DNA from: Paraglaciecola sp. T6c
GTDB lineage: Bacteria; Pseudomonadota; Gammaproteobacteria; Enterobacterales; Alteromonadaceae
NCBI RefSeq assembly: GCF_000014225.1
Contig: NC_008228.1
Span: 2,728,001 to 2,792,000, forward strand
Length of the DNA stretch: 64,000 nt
Reading direction: 5' to 3'
Translations under genes and position numbers: made by a program
Notes under the pieces: model-generated
Databases searched by the model: none
Told to the model about the DNA's origin: nothing
The model's input: only the letters and a program-made list of their open reading frames with translations
Shown: positions 55,347 through 63,894 of the stretch, piece by piece
Layout of the letters: the number at the start of each line of letters is the position of its first letter
Numbering within the stretch: position 1 is the stretch's first letter

Positions 55347-58061
55347 ATGCAAAAAACTGACACGGATATTGCACAATCTACATGGCACAGTACCTCGGCT
55401 GAGCAAACGCTTAAAAGCGTAGAAAGCTCGACGAACGGATTAACACAAGCTGAGGCTGAAGCTCGTTTGTTAACTCATGGTGCTAACCGTTTGCCACAAG
55501 CTGTCCGCAGCAACGCGTTCGTACGTTTTTTAATGCACTTTCATAATATTCTGATTTACGTGTTAATCGGTTCTGCAGTGATTACCGCTGTGCTTGGGCA
55601 TTGGATTGATATGAGCGTTATTTTAGCGGTGGTTATTGCGAATGCTGTGATTGGCTTTATTCAAGAAGGCAAAGCAGAACAAGCGATGAACGCTATAAGG
55701 CAGATGCTAGCGCCTCGAGCCAACGTGATCCGTGACGCAGAGCGCACCAACGTTGATGGAGTAGATTTAGTTCCTGGTGACATAGTGTTACTTGAAGCTG
55801 GTGATAAAGTGCCTGCCGACCTCAGAATGCTCTCCGCTTATGGTTTAACAATTCAAGAAGCGATTTTAACTGGTGAATCACTGCCAGTCGAAAAGCAAAG
55901 TAAGGTCGTTGAAATCGGTGCGTCACTCGGTGATCGCACTTGCATGGCTTATTCAGGAACACTAGTCAGTACGGGTCAAGGCAAGGGTGTAGTGGTCGGT
56001 ACAGGAAAAGACACAGAAATAGGTCGTATTAGCGGCTTGTTGTCAAAAGTAGAAACGTTAACCACGCCTCTAGTTGAGCAAATGGCGGTGTTTGCCAAGT
56101 GGTTGACAATTATGATCCTTGCCGTTGCCTCCGTGTTACTGGTGTTTGGGTATTTTGTTGAACACCATAACTTTACTGAAATGTTTTTAGCAGTAGTGGG
56201 GCTATCGGTAGCAGCAATTCCAGAAGGTTTACCGGCGGTTCTAACCATAACGTTAGCCATTGGTGTTAAAGCCATGGCTCAACGAAATGCCATAGTGCGT
56301 CATTTACCCGCGATTGAAACCTTGGGTTCAGTATCCGTTATTTGTTCTGACAAAACAGGCACATTAACTCGCAACGAAATGATGGTGGCTTCAGTACTCA
56401 CGCAGCAACACTTACTCACCTTAGGAGGCAATGGCTATGAACCTAAAGGTAAGTTGACCCTAGAAACTAAAGCCGTGGCTATTACTGATTTTATACCTAA
56501 TGAATTGGCGCAAGCTGCCGCGCTATGTAATGACGCCGCTCTGCGAGAGCAAGACGGAAACTGGCTAGTCGAAGGAGATCCTATGGAGGGCGCGTTACTC
56601 GCTTTTAGCGTAAAAATGACCCTCAACCTAAAAGAAATTAACGCTACCTGGCCCCGAACAGACGCCATACCGTTTGATGCTAAACATCGATTTATGGCTA
56701 CGCTGAATCACAATCATGAGCAACAAGCCTGCATATTTGTAAAAGGTGCCCCAGAACAAATTTTGGCCATGTGTACACATCAAAAAGGCTTAAACGACAA
56801 ATCAGAGCCAATAGATATAGCCTACTGGAACAACCAAGCTGAGACTATCGCTGGACTTGGCCAACGTGTATTAGCGTTTGCCATCAAAACAGTGACACCA
56901 TCACACACCGTTTTAGAGCATGCTGATGTCACAGGCACATTAACACTGATTGGTATGTTAGGCATGATAGACCCTCCTCGTACAGAAGCGATTAGCGCAG
57001 TTGCACAATGTTTCGAAGCCGGTATTCGCGTTAAGATGATAACTGGTGACCATAGCAAAACTGCAGCAGCTATCGGTAAGCAAATTGGCTTACAAATTAC
57101 CGATAAAGTACTAACTGGTGTGGAACTTGATGGTATGGACGAAAGCGCGATACGAAATGCTGTTCTTGGATGCGATATTTTTGCCCGCACCAGCCCAGAG
57201 CACAAACTACGATTAGTAATGGCACTGCAATCTCATGGTATGACAGTAGCGATGACTGGAGATGGCGTGAATGACGCTCCCGCGTTAAAACGAGCCGATG
57301 CGGGGATTGCGATGGGCCAAAAAGGCAGTGAAGCTGCTAAAGAAGCTGCAGAGTTAGTGCTGGCCGACGACAACTTTGCATCTCTCGTATCTGCAGTGCG
57401 CGAGGGACGGACCGTCTACGACAACCTCAAAAAAGTCATCAGTTGGACACTACCCACTAATGCGGGTGAAGCCATGACTATCATTGTCGCATTGTTAATG
57501 GGCATGACGTTGCCTATTACCCCTATTCAAATCCTCTGGGTCAACTTAATTACGGCAATAACACTTGGCATAGCGTTAGCATTCGAACCGAGCGAAGAAA
57601 GCACGATGCGCCGCCCTCCTCGAGGGCGTAACGAACCTCTGTTGTCTAGAGAAATGATCTGGTATGTAATCTTAGTTTCTGTTTTATTCCTATGCGGTGT
57701 GTTTGGTATTCATATGTACGCCGTTGATCGCGGCTATTCTCTAGAACTAGCTCGAAGCATGGCTTTGAATACCTTAGTTGTAATGGAAATTTTTCAATTG
57801 TTTTTCATTCGCAATATCTACTCTACATCATTAACTTGGCAGGCTGTATGCGGTACTAAGGTAGTCTGGTTAGTTGTATCGATTATTACTGTGGCGCAAT
57901 TTGCCATAACCTATTTTCCCCCCTTGCAAATCGTATTTGCAACAGAAGCGATCCCTTTATTCGATGGTTTACCGATCATAGGTGTAGGTATCACCCTGTT
58001 CGTTATTCTTGAAATAGAAAAACAGATGAGGCTTTCGATGCAGCGAATTAAAGCTACCTGA
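55347..58061 (+). CDS. Cation-transporting P-type ATPase (P2, Ca2+/Na+/K+-type)
   Basis: 904 residues. An N-terminal cation-ATPase domain (LTQAEAEARLLTHGANRLP) precedes the actuator TGESLP near 175, helix 4 AAIPEGLPAVLTITLAIGVK (the PEGL of P2-type pumps), phosphorylation site SDKTGTLTRNE (D335), nucleotide-binding KGAPEQIL, and hinge MTGDGVNDAPALKRADAGIA near 638. It ends with four C-terminal helices. The PEGL and the length match the SERCA/PMR1-like bacterial group, so calcium, sodium or potassium are candidate ions. GAGG precedes the ATG. It follows the antiporter-Usp pair, an ion-stress neighbourhood. Confidence 0.93.
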   Translation: MQKTDTDIAQSTWHSTSAEQTLKSVESSTNGLTQAEAEARLLTHGANRLPQAVRSNAFVRFLMHFHNILIYVLIGSAVITAVLGHWIDMSVILAVVIANAVIGFIQEGKAEQAMNAIRQMLAPRANVIRDAERTNVDGVDLVPGDIVLLEAGDKVPADLRMLSAYGLTIQEAILTGESLPVEKQSKVVEIGASLGDRTCMAYSGTLVSTGQGKGVVVGTGKDTEIGRISGLLSKVETLTTPLVEQMAVFAKWLTIMILAVASVLLVFGYFVEHHNFTEMFLAVVGLSVAAIPEGLPAVLTITLAIGVKAMAQRNAIVRHLPAIETLGSVSVICSDKTGTLTRNEMMVASVLTQQHLLTLGGNGYEPKGKLTLETKAVAITDFIPNELAQAAALCNDAALREQDGNWLVEGDPMEGALLAFSVKMTLNLKEINATWPRTDAIPFDAKHRFMATLNHNHEQQACIFVKGAPEQILAMCTHQKGLNDKSEPIDIAYWNNQAETIAGLGQRVLAFAIKTVTPSHTVLEHADVTGTLTLIGMLGMIDPPRTEAISAVAQCFEAGIRVKMITGDHSKTAAAIGKQIGLQITDKVLTGVELDGMDESAIRNAVLGCDIFARTSPEHKLRLVMALQSHGMTVAMTGDGVNDAPALKRADAGIAMGQKGSEAAKEAAELVLADDNFASLVSAVREGRTVYDNLKKVISWTLPTNAGEAMTIIVALLMGMTLPITPIQILWVNLITAITLGIALAFEPSEESTMRRPPRGRNEPLLSREMIWYVILVSVLFLCGVFGIHMYAVDRGYSLELARSMALNTLVVMEIFQLFFIRNIYSTSLTWQAVCGTKVVWLVVSIITVAQFAITYFPPLQIVFATEAIPLFDGLPIIGVGITLFVILEIEKQMRLSMQRIKAT

Positions 58062-58212
58062 GGCCTAATGAATATGAAACAGGCAGTGCTGTATCTGTTC
58101 GTATCTTGTTGGAGCCACGGTTCGTTTGCAACAAGGCACCACAAAAGTAAATTCACGAGCTGAATAGCGTCTTACGCATTGCCATTGGTGGTGCACCAAA
58201 ACCTCGTTCGAC

Positions 58213-59022
58213 TTACTTTTCGATGAATGCTTGCTCAATAACATAATGCCCTTGGGAGCGTGAATTCGCTTTACTGAATCCCTTGGCGTCTAAGATAGCG
58301 GCTAAATCTTTTAACATGGCATCGTTGCCGCACAACATAAACCGGTCATTTTCAGGGTCGATGTTGGGTAGGCTTAAGTCATCGGTCAATTTGTTCGTCA
58401 GTAACAAATCGGTTATCCGTCCTTGATGAGGACACATTCCATCAGCCGTTTTCAAACTGTTGTATTGGTAGTCTTCTCGCGTCACTGTTGGGTAATACAG
58501 TAGTTTTTCTTGCACTATATCCCCAAAGAATGGATTGTTCGGTAGCGATACCTCTATCTCTTGCTGGTACGCCAACTCAGATGCCCAGCGTACACCATGA
58601 ACCAATATCACTTTATCGTATTGATCGTAGATATTGGGGTCTTGAATGATACTCATAAATGGTGCTAAGCCCGTGCCAGTGCTCAGCAGATATAAATTTT
58701 TACCCGGCTGAAGATAACCCGCTACTAACGTACCTGTTGCGCGAGTCGTCAACATGACTTCATCACCCTCTTTGATTTTTTGTAACTCTGACGTCAGCGC
58801 ACCATCTGGTACTTTAATACTGAAAAATTCCAACTCGTCGGCGTAATTAGCACTGGCAATGCTGTAAGCCCTCATTAAAGGTTTACCCGCAAGCTCCAAC
58901 CCGATCATGACGAACTGACCGCTTTCAAAGGTGAAAGATTTCTGTCTGGTGGTTTTAAAACTAAATAGCGTGTCATTCCAATGATGAACAGAAGTCACAC
59001 ATTCTTTAATCACATTGCGCAT
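58213..59022 (-). CDS. fpr: Ferredoxin/flavodoxin-NADP+ reductase
   Basis: 269 residues, slightly longer than E. coli Fpr (248). FAD is bound by RAYSIASANYADELEF and the NADP domain has LLSTGTGLAPFMSIIQD, VRWASELAYQQE and FMLCGNDAMLKDLAAILDAK. It ends HYVIEQAFIEK, as in the bacterial class. It transfers electrons from NADPH to flavodoxin or ferredoxin. GAGGAGG lies well placed before the ATG. A Fur-like box 51-70 bases upstream suggests iron-dependent expression, alongside the possible oxidative-stress control known for fpr. Confidence 0.95.
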   Translation of the reverse strand: MRNVIKECVTSVHHWNDTLFSFKTTRQKSFTFESGQFVMIGLELAGKPLMRAYSIASANYADELEFFSIKVPDGALTSELQKIKEGDEVMLTTRATGTLVAGYLQPGKNLYLLSTGTGLAPFMSIIQDPNIYDQYDKVILVHGVRWASELAYQQEIEVSLPNNPFFGDIVQEKLLYYPTVTREDYQYNSLKTADGMCPHQGRITDLLLTNKLTDDLSLPNIDPENDRFMLCGNDAMLKDLAAILDAKGFSKANSRSQGHYVIEQAFIEK

Positions 59023-59072
59023 TCTTAAATTTCCTCCTCAAATAACTTCCAGTAGTATCCCACAATCACCTC

Positions 59073-59092
59073 AATAGTAATAATTCTTATTT
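59073..59092. promoter_or_regulatory. Fur-like box upstream of fpr
   Basis: The minus strand reads AAATAAGAATTATTACTATT, differing at one of 20 positions from the site upstream of the siderophore-interacting reductase (22230-22249). Confidence 0.7.
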
Positions 59093-59197
59093 GCATTTAT
59101 TTGTAACGACAAATGTAAATAGCACTGCAAACAGTAAGCACTTTGCACCATAATCGCGCCCTAGCACTTGCTTGATGGGAATCACTTGTTAAATAAG

Positions 59198-59231
59198 ACA
59201 CCAAGAACTTAAACGTTTAAGTTCTTGGTGT
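59198..59231. repeat. Perfect 34-bp palindrome
   Basis: ACACCAAGAACTTAAAC is followed at once by its exact complement, with no spacer. It lies between the divergent fpr and phosphorylase-kinase-like genes, 176 bases from the fpr start and 306 from the other. On the minus strand CTTATTT follows, so it could end a leftward transcript. A dimer operator, cruciform or small-RNA terminator are all possible. Confidence 0.9.
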
Positions 59232-59536
59232 TATAGGCTATCGTTAATAAAATGACAGCGTAAAAAGCTGTTAAGTCTTAGACGTGTTATGCATCACGCA
59301 CCGTGGCGCAAACATTGCTGGAGTTTTGGTTATCTTCAATTGCACATAATAGCAATGCAAGGCCAGCCTTAACCTATTGTTCACTGTTAGCAAACCAAGT
59401 TAGATGATATAAGCATTCACAACTTGTTATTACTCATTTTCTGCGTGGGTATCTTACTTGGGTATTACAGGCAAGGTACGCTGCGCAATTTAGGAAGCCT
59501 ATTGAATCGCTTCCTACGAATTTATTAGGATTTTGT

Positions 59537-62500
59537 ATGCACAACTTAGAATTGAACACCCAATTAGATGCTTATTATCAGCAAATAAAGTCAGTTATTT
59601 TAGACAAACAACATCCTGTCAGTGGCCTATTACCAGCGAGTACCGCCATCACGGTCCACGGGAATTACCAAGATGCGTGGGTAAGAGACAATGTTTACAG
59701 TATTTTAGCCGTTTGGGGTTTAGCCCTCGCCTACCGCAAAGTCGATAGCGACGATGGCAGAGGCTATGAATTGCAGCAACGTACCGTGAAGTTAATGCGT
59801 GGTTTGCTACGCTCCATGATGGCCCAATCCGAAAAAATAGAAGTCTTCAAGAAAACCCGCAATCCTATTGATGCTTTGCATGCCAAATACGACACCATCA
59901 CAGGTGATAGCGTGGTAGGTGATGCAGAATGGGGCCACTTACAAATTGATGCGACCTCAGTGTTTCTGCTAACACTGACGCAAATGATTGCATCTGGACT
60001 CGATGTTATCTGGTCAGACGAAGAAGTGTGCTTTATTCAAAATTTGGTGTATTACATCGAGCGTGCCTATCGAACACCAGACTTCGGTATTTGGGAGCGT
60101 GGCGCTAAAAGTAATAGTGGTAGCGTGGAATTAAACGCCAGTTCGCTTGGCATGGCAAAGGCAGCGCTTGAAGCACTCTCTGGTTTTAATCTTTATGGCG
60201 CGAAAGGCTCGTTGAGCTCAGTAATTCACGTTATTCCAGACAACATCGCTCAGTCGAACATTACCTTGAGCGCCATGCTCCCCAGAGAATCTAATACTAA
60301 AGAAATTGATGCGGCATTGCTCAGTGTCATTGGTTTCCCGGCGTTTGCTGTACCCGATAAAACCCTGTCAGATCGCGTCAGAACTGAAATCGTTACTAAA
60401 CTTGAGGGCCGCTACGGCTTGAAAAGATTTTTACGTGATGGCCACCAAACCGTGCTTGAAGATGAAGGGCGTCTGCATTACGAAGATAAAGAGTTAAAGC
60501 AGTTTGAAAACATTGAATCTGAGTGGCCGTTGTTCTACGCCTATCTCTATTTAGATGCTATTTTCACCGACAATAAACCACAAATTAAGCATTATCGAGA
60601 CAGATTAGATAATGTACTGGTTGAACAAAACGGCTTTCAATTGCTGCCTGAATTATACTTTGTGCCCGCTGAATCAATTGATGCAGAGCGCGCAAAGCCA
60701 CATTCACAAAATCGATTACCGAATGAAAATGTGCCATTAGTTTGGGCCCAAAGTTTATTTTTACTCGGTACCATGCTCGAAGATGGTTTGCTCAGACCGG
60801 GTGACTTAGACCCCTTGGGGCGCCGCCACGGGAAACCGAAAATGCAGCCTGTTGTTCAGCTGATTTTTTTAGCAGAAGATGAGCTATTACAACAAGAGTT
60901 GGCCGCGCACGGTGTTGCTACAGAAACCTTAAGCGATATTGCACCGGTAAAGGTTTATCGGCCAGAGGATATTGCTGCGGTACATGGCCAAGTCGGCAGA
61001 TGTGACAGTTTAGGGTTAACGGGTCGTATCCCTAGAATGCTAAAAAGCTTAACCACCAGCCGCGTTTATATGTTCAACAAGCAGCGCGCCGTGTGTTTAA
61101 CCCCCTCTTTCATGCAACACGAGTACTTTTTAAGTTACGACATTGATTTTCTTGTGCGCCGCTTTAAGAGTGAGTTGAGCTATTTGCACTCAAATTGGAC
61201 CGAAGTTGGGCGCCCGACCGTCACGGTATTATTAACGCATAACTTGTTGGATGGTGATCGCAGTTCGTTTTTTGAATTAATGGCGCAGATTGCCACGGGC
61301 GAAGTAGATGATATACCGGTTAAGCATGGCGCTATGGCGCAGCTCACCCCTACATCTGCAGTGGAACGAGTGGAGCAATTAAATGATTTAGTGCTGCCAT
61401 CAGAGCCCCTACGAGATTTGTTCAGCCATTCTTGCGCCCTGTCGCTATCTGGCAATCATTTGGCGCTCACATCAGACCAAGAGCGAGAGATTGACTCACT
61501 CACTGATGCAAATGAGTTGCATGCTCGTCTTGAACACTCTAATAATTTGTATCAACAAATTGCTCTTCTTGCCGCTATGAGCAAGATTTTATCGCTTGAT
61601 AGCACCATTACCTATCACGGCCAACACCACACTGTTAGGTCGTTAATCGAAGAAATTTACTTGCAAGCAGGTCGGTTGCGTCTGTGGTCTGTGCTGCGTC
61701 ACGCCTCAGGCTTGTTGGGCAAACTAGATGGTGACTTGGGCTTAGCCGTGAGCGCGTTACTTGTCGCCCAAAAGTTTATTCAAGTAGGCCGTGCTTACAG
61801 TGATGAGTCACTTATTTCTAAACCCTTACAAGACGACGAGCTGCTAGCCAAAATCAATCAATTTTGCCGAGAAGATGTGCGCGACCAAGTATTAACGCAA
61901 GAAGTATTATTGTCCCTTGGCATGTTGGTGAAGTCTCGCCCTAAACTATTCAGCGAATTGTTAACGGTGCGCGTAAGTTACCTGATTGTACTGCTCACGA
62001 GTCAGATATCTCGGGAACATAACAAAACCCCTGATGAGGCGTATGAGCACATCATGAACTTGGCGCCTTCTGAAATTCAGGATCAGATCGAGGCGGTGCT
62101 TGAGGAATACCAAAATCTAGCTGATTTGCCGATTAAACTCGAAGAGCTTCATGCTGAATGTGTCTCGGGCAAATTGGATTGGGATCAAGACTCAGGCTTT
62201 GAAGAACTCACAGAGCCAACTGAGGGCTGGTATGTGTGGCGCCAGCATCAAGGCGTAATAGACAGACGCCCCGCGGGTTTCATCCCGCAAGTTTGGAGCA
62301 TCTTTAAGCACACCACTGGGTTAGTTATTGGTAACAAAATGGACAAGCGTAACCGGGTTGCCAGCGATATGGTTCTCAGTGACATGACCCAAGGCGAAGC
62401 CGCATTTGCGCTGTTGATAGAGCAGATGTTAAACAACATTCAAGCGCCAGAGTATCGCCAGCTTACGGTGGAAACCATGAGCGCTCTCGGTCGCTTCTTT

Positions 62501-62827
62501 GAACAAAACCCAAGTTTACAGATTGATGAGGCGCTGATTGTTGATGTAACCATCGGCCATGCTGTGCACCTAGCCTACAGCGAAGTTCACCCTGAACGAA
62601 TGGATAATTACGCAGAGCATAAAGGCCAAGCCTGGGATAGTTTTTATCATCGCTCTCCCATGGAAACCACCCTATTTATCGTCTCTGCGCTGCGTAAGTT
62701 GTTAACGTTACGCTCAGCAAGTGAAGGGTTAGCTAGTGATGAAATAAAGAACATCGAAGCAGCAGATAGCGAACTAACCAGTGATAAAACTGCCAGCGAC
62801 GCATCGCCTACAGAAGCACAAGAGTAG
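59537..62827 (+). CDS. Phosphorylase-kinase alpha/beta-like GH15-fold protein
   Basis: 1096 residues. The N-terminal half follows the animal phosphorylase b kinase alpha subunit closely: DAWVRDNVYSILAVWGLALA, VKLMRGLLRSMM, LHAKYDTITGD, WGHLQIDATSVFLL, FGIWERG, ELNASSLGMAKAALEAL, FPAFAV, GRYGLKRFLRDG and FENIESEWPLF. This is a GH15 glucoamylase-like (alpha/alpha)6 barrel. The C-terminal part has the PHKA/B tail pattern (GWYVWRQHQG, RRPAGFIPQVWSIFKHTTGL). No protein kinase domain is present, so it is not itself a kinase. A role in glycogen or alpha-glucan metabolism is inferred. AGGA precedes the ATG, and a good terminator follows. Confidence 0.9.
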   Translation: MHNLELNTQLDAYYQQIKSVILDKQHPVSGLLPASTAITVHGNYQDAWVRDNVYSILAVWGLALAYRKVDSDDGRGYELQQRTVKLMRGLLRSMMAQSEKIEVFKKTRNPIDALHAKYDTITGDSVVGDAEWGHLQIDATSVFLLTLTQMIASGLDVIWSDEEVCFIQNLVYYIERAYRTPDFGIWERGAKSNSGSVELNASSLGMAKAALEALSGFNLYGAKGSLSSVIHVIPDNIAQSNITLSAMLPRESNTKEIDAALLSVIGFPAFAVPDKTLSDRVRTEIVTKLEGRYGLKRFLRDGHQTVLEDEGRLHYEDKELKQFENIESEWPLFYAYLYLDAIFTDNKPQIKHYRDRLDNVLVEQNGFQLLPELYFVPAESIDAERAKPHSQNRLPNENVPLVWAQSLFLLGTMLEDGLLRPGDLDPLGRRHGKPKMQPVVQLIFLAEDELLQQELAAHGVATETLSDIAPVKVYRPEDIAAVHGQVGRCDSLGLTGRIPRMLKSLTTSRVYMFNKQRAVCLTPSFMQHEYFLSYDIDFLVRRFKSELSYLHSNWTEVGRPTVTVLLTHNLLDGDRSSFFELMAQIATGEVDDIPVKHGAMAQLTPTSAVERVEQLNDLVLPSEPLRDLFSHSCALSLSGNHLALTSDQEREIDSLTDANELHARLEHSNNLYQQIALLAAMSKILSLDSTITYHGQHHTVRSLIEEIYLQAGRLRLWSVLRHASGLLGKLDGDLGLAVSALLVAQKFIQVGRAYSDESLISKPLQDDELLAKINQFCREDVRDQVLTQEVLLSLGMLVKSRPKLFSELLTVRVSYLIVLLTSQISREHNKTPDEAYEHIMNLAPSEIQDQIEAVLEEYQNLADLPIKLEELHAECVSGKLDWDQDSGFEELTEPTEGWYVWRQHQGVIDRRPAGFIPQVWSIFKHTTGLVIGNKMDKRNRVASDMVLSDMTQGEAAFALLIEQMLNNIQAPEYRQLTVETMSALGRFFEQNPSLQIDEALIVDVTIGHAVHLAYSEVHPERMDNYAEHKGQAWDSFYHRSPMETTLFIVSALRKLLTLRSASEGLASDEIKNIEAADSELTSDKTASDASPTEAQE

Positions 62828-62863
62828 GCTCAAGAGTAACCTCGAGAGTAGCCTCAAGAGCCA
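62816..62863 (+). repeat. 12-bp tandem repeat carrying the stop codon
   Basis: GCACAAGAGTAG, GCTCAAGAGTAA, CCTCGAGAGTAG and CCTCAAGAGCCA lie in frame with the end of the preceding gene. The first stop is therefore backed up by two further in-frame stops in the next repeats. Confidence 0.85.
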
Positions 62864-62893
62864 TAATTTCAGACGTTCTCAATTTTTTATTGT

Positions 62894-62930
62894 AAAGGCA
62901 CTAGGTTTACATCAAATCTAGTGCCTTTTT
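62894..62930 (+). terminator. Rho-independent terminator of the GH15-like gene
   Basis: AAAGGCACTAG pairs perfectly with CTAGTGCCTTT around a 13-base loop and is followed by further T residues. It lies 66 bases past the stop codon. The rest of the gap to 63180 shows no gene. Confidence 0.92.
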
Positions 62931-63180
62931 CGTCAGTAGGCGAAATCGTTCACAACTGCTGCACGTGATCTTGTCAACAAACCATTTAGGCATGTTACAC
63001 CGCGTTGGTTCATTACATGAGTTCTGCAGGATTGTTTAGGGAGGTATGTTTACAATAAAGAGCAAGGCGATAAACCACAAGTTCGTATGTTTAGGGGACA
63101 CTGGCAATAGTATTCCTAGTAAATCAATCTGATATGGGTAAACTGCTCGGGTTTTAATTTGCCAACTTGGATGCGCATTC

Positions 63181-63795
63181 ATGCCAGATTTAGCTCTTCT
63201 CGCGGTATTTATTCCCACTTTCTTTTTCGTTTCTATTACACCTGGTATGTGTATGACATTGGCCATGACCTTGGGTATGAGCGTGGGTGTACGCCGCACA
63301 ATGTGGATGATGATAGGTGAAGTCGTTGGTGTTGCCCTTGTCGCTATTGCCGCCGTCATCGGTGTGGCCAGTGTGATGCTCAACTACCCAAGTGTTTTTA
63401 ACGTGTTCAAATGGGTGGGCGGCGCATATTTAGCTTACTTGGGGCTCAAGATGTGTTTTGCTCATAATAAGGTCACCACAGATCATAACCCTACTTTTAC
63501 CTCTCGCGGGAAGCTTGCGTCACAAGGCTTTATTACCGCCATTGCTAATCCCAAAGGTTGGGCGTTTATGGTGACCCTTTTACCGCCCTTTATTAGCGTA
63601 ACCCAATCCCTTACTGGGCAACTTGTTGTGCTGGTGAGCTTGATCATGCTCAGTGAGTTTTTGTGTATGCTTATTTACGCCACCGGCGGCAAAAGCCTGC
63701 GCTTATTTTTAAATCGCGGTAACAACATCCGCTGGATGAACGCCATCGCTGGTAGCTTGCTAATTGGCGTTGGCGCCTGGTTAGCCTTTATTTAG
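63181..63795 (+). CDS. LysE/RhtB-family amino-acid exporter
   Basis: 204 residues, the family norm, with about six helices (LALLAVFIPTFFFVSITPGM, MMIGEVVGVALVAIAAVIGV, FKWVGGAYLAYLGLKM, LVVLVSLIMLSEFLCMLIYA, AIAGSLLIGVGAWLAFI). The TPGMCMTLAMTLGMSVGVRR and GFITAIANPKGWAFMVTLLP motifs are diagnostic. It should export an amino acid or a homoserine-lactone-like compound by proton exchange; the substrate is unknown. The ribosome binding site is weak. Confidence 0.92.
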   Translation: MPDLALLAVFIPTFFFVSITPGMCMTLAMTLGMSVGVRRTMWMMIGEVVGVALVAIAAVIGVASVMLNYPSVFNVFKWVGGAYLAYLGLKMCFAHNKVTTDHNPTFTSRGKLASQGFITAIANPKGWAFMVTLLPPFISVTQSLTGQLVVLVSLIMLSEFLCMLIYATGGKSLRLFLNRGNNIRWMNAIAGSLLIGVGAWLAFI

Positions 63796-63860
63796 GTTGG
63801 CCTCTAATAGATAAGCCATTATTAGCGCTTTATCAAACGTGCGATGCGCAGCGCATTGCG

Positions 63861-63894
63861 AAGCCCAAGTATCAGTGAAGCCCAGGTATCACTT
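63861..63894. repeat. Two tandem 17-bp repeats at the end of a LuxR-type gene
   Basis: AAGCCCAAGTATCAGTG is followed by AAGCCCAGGTATCACTT. The second copy overlaps the last two codons of the minus-strand regulator gene (stop at 63889-63891). Confidence 0.75.
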
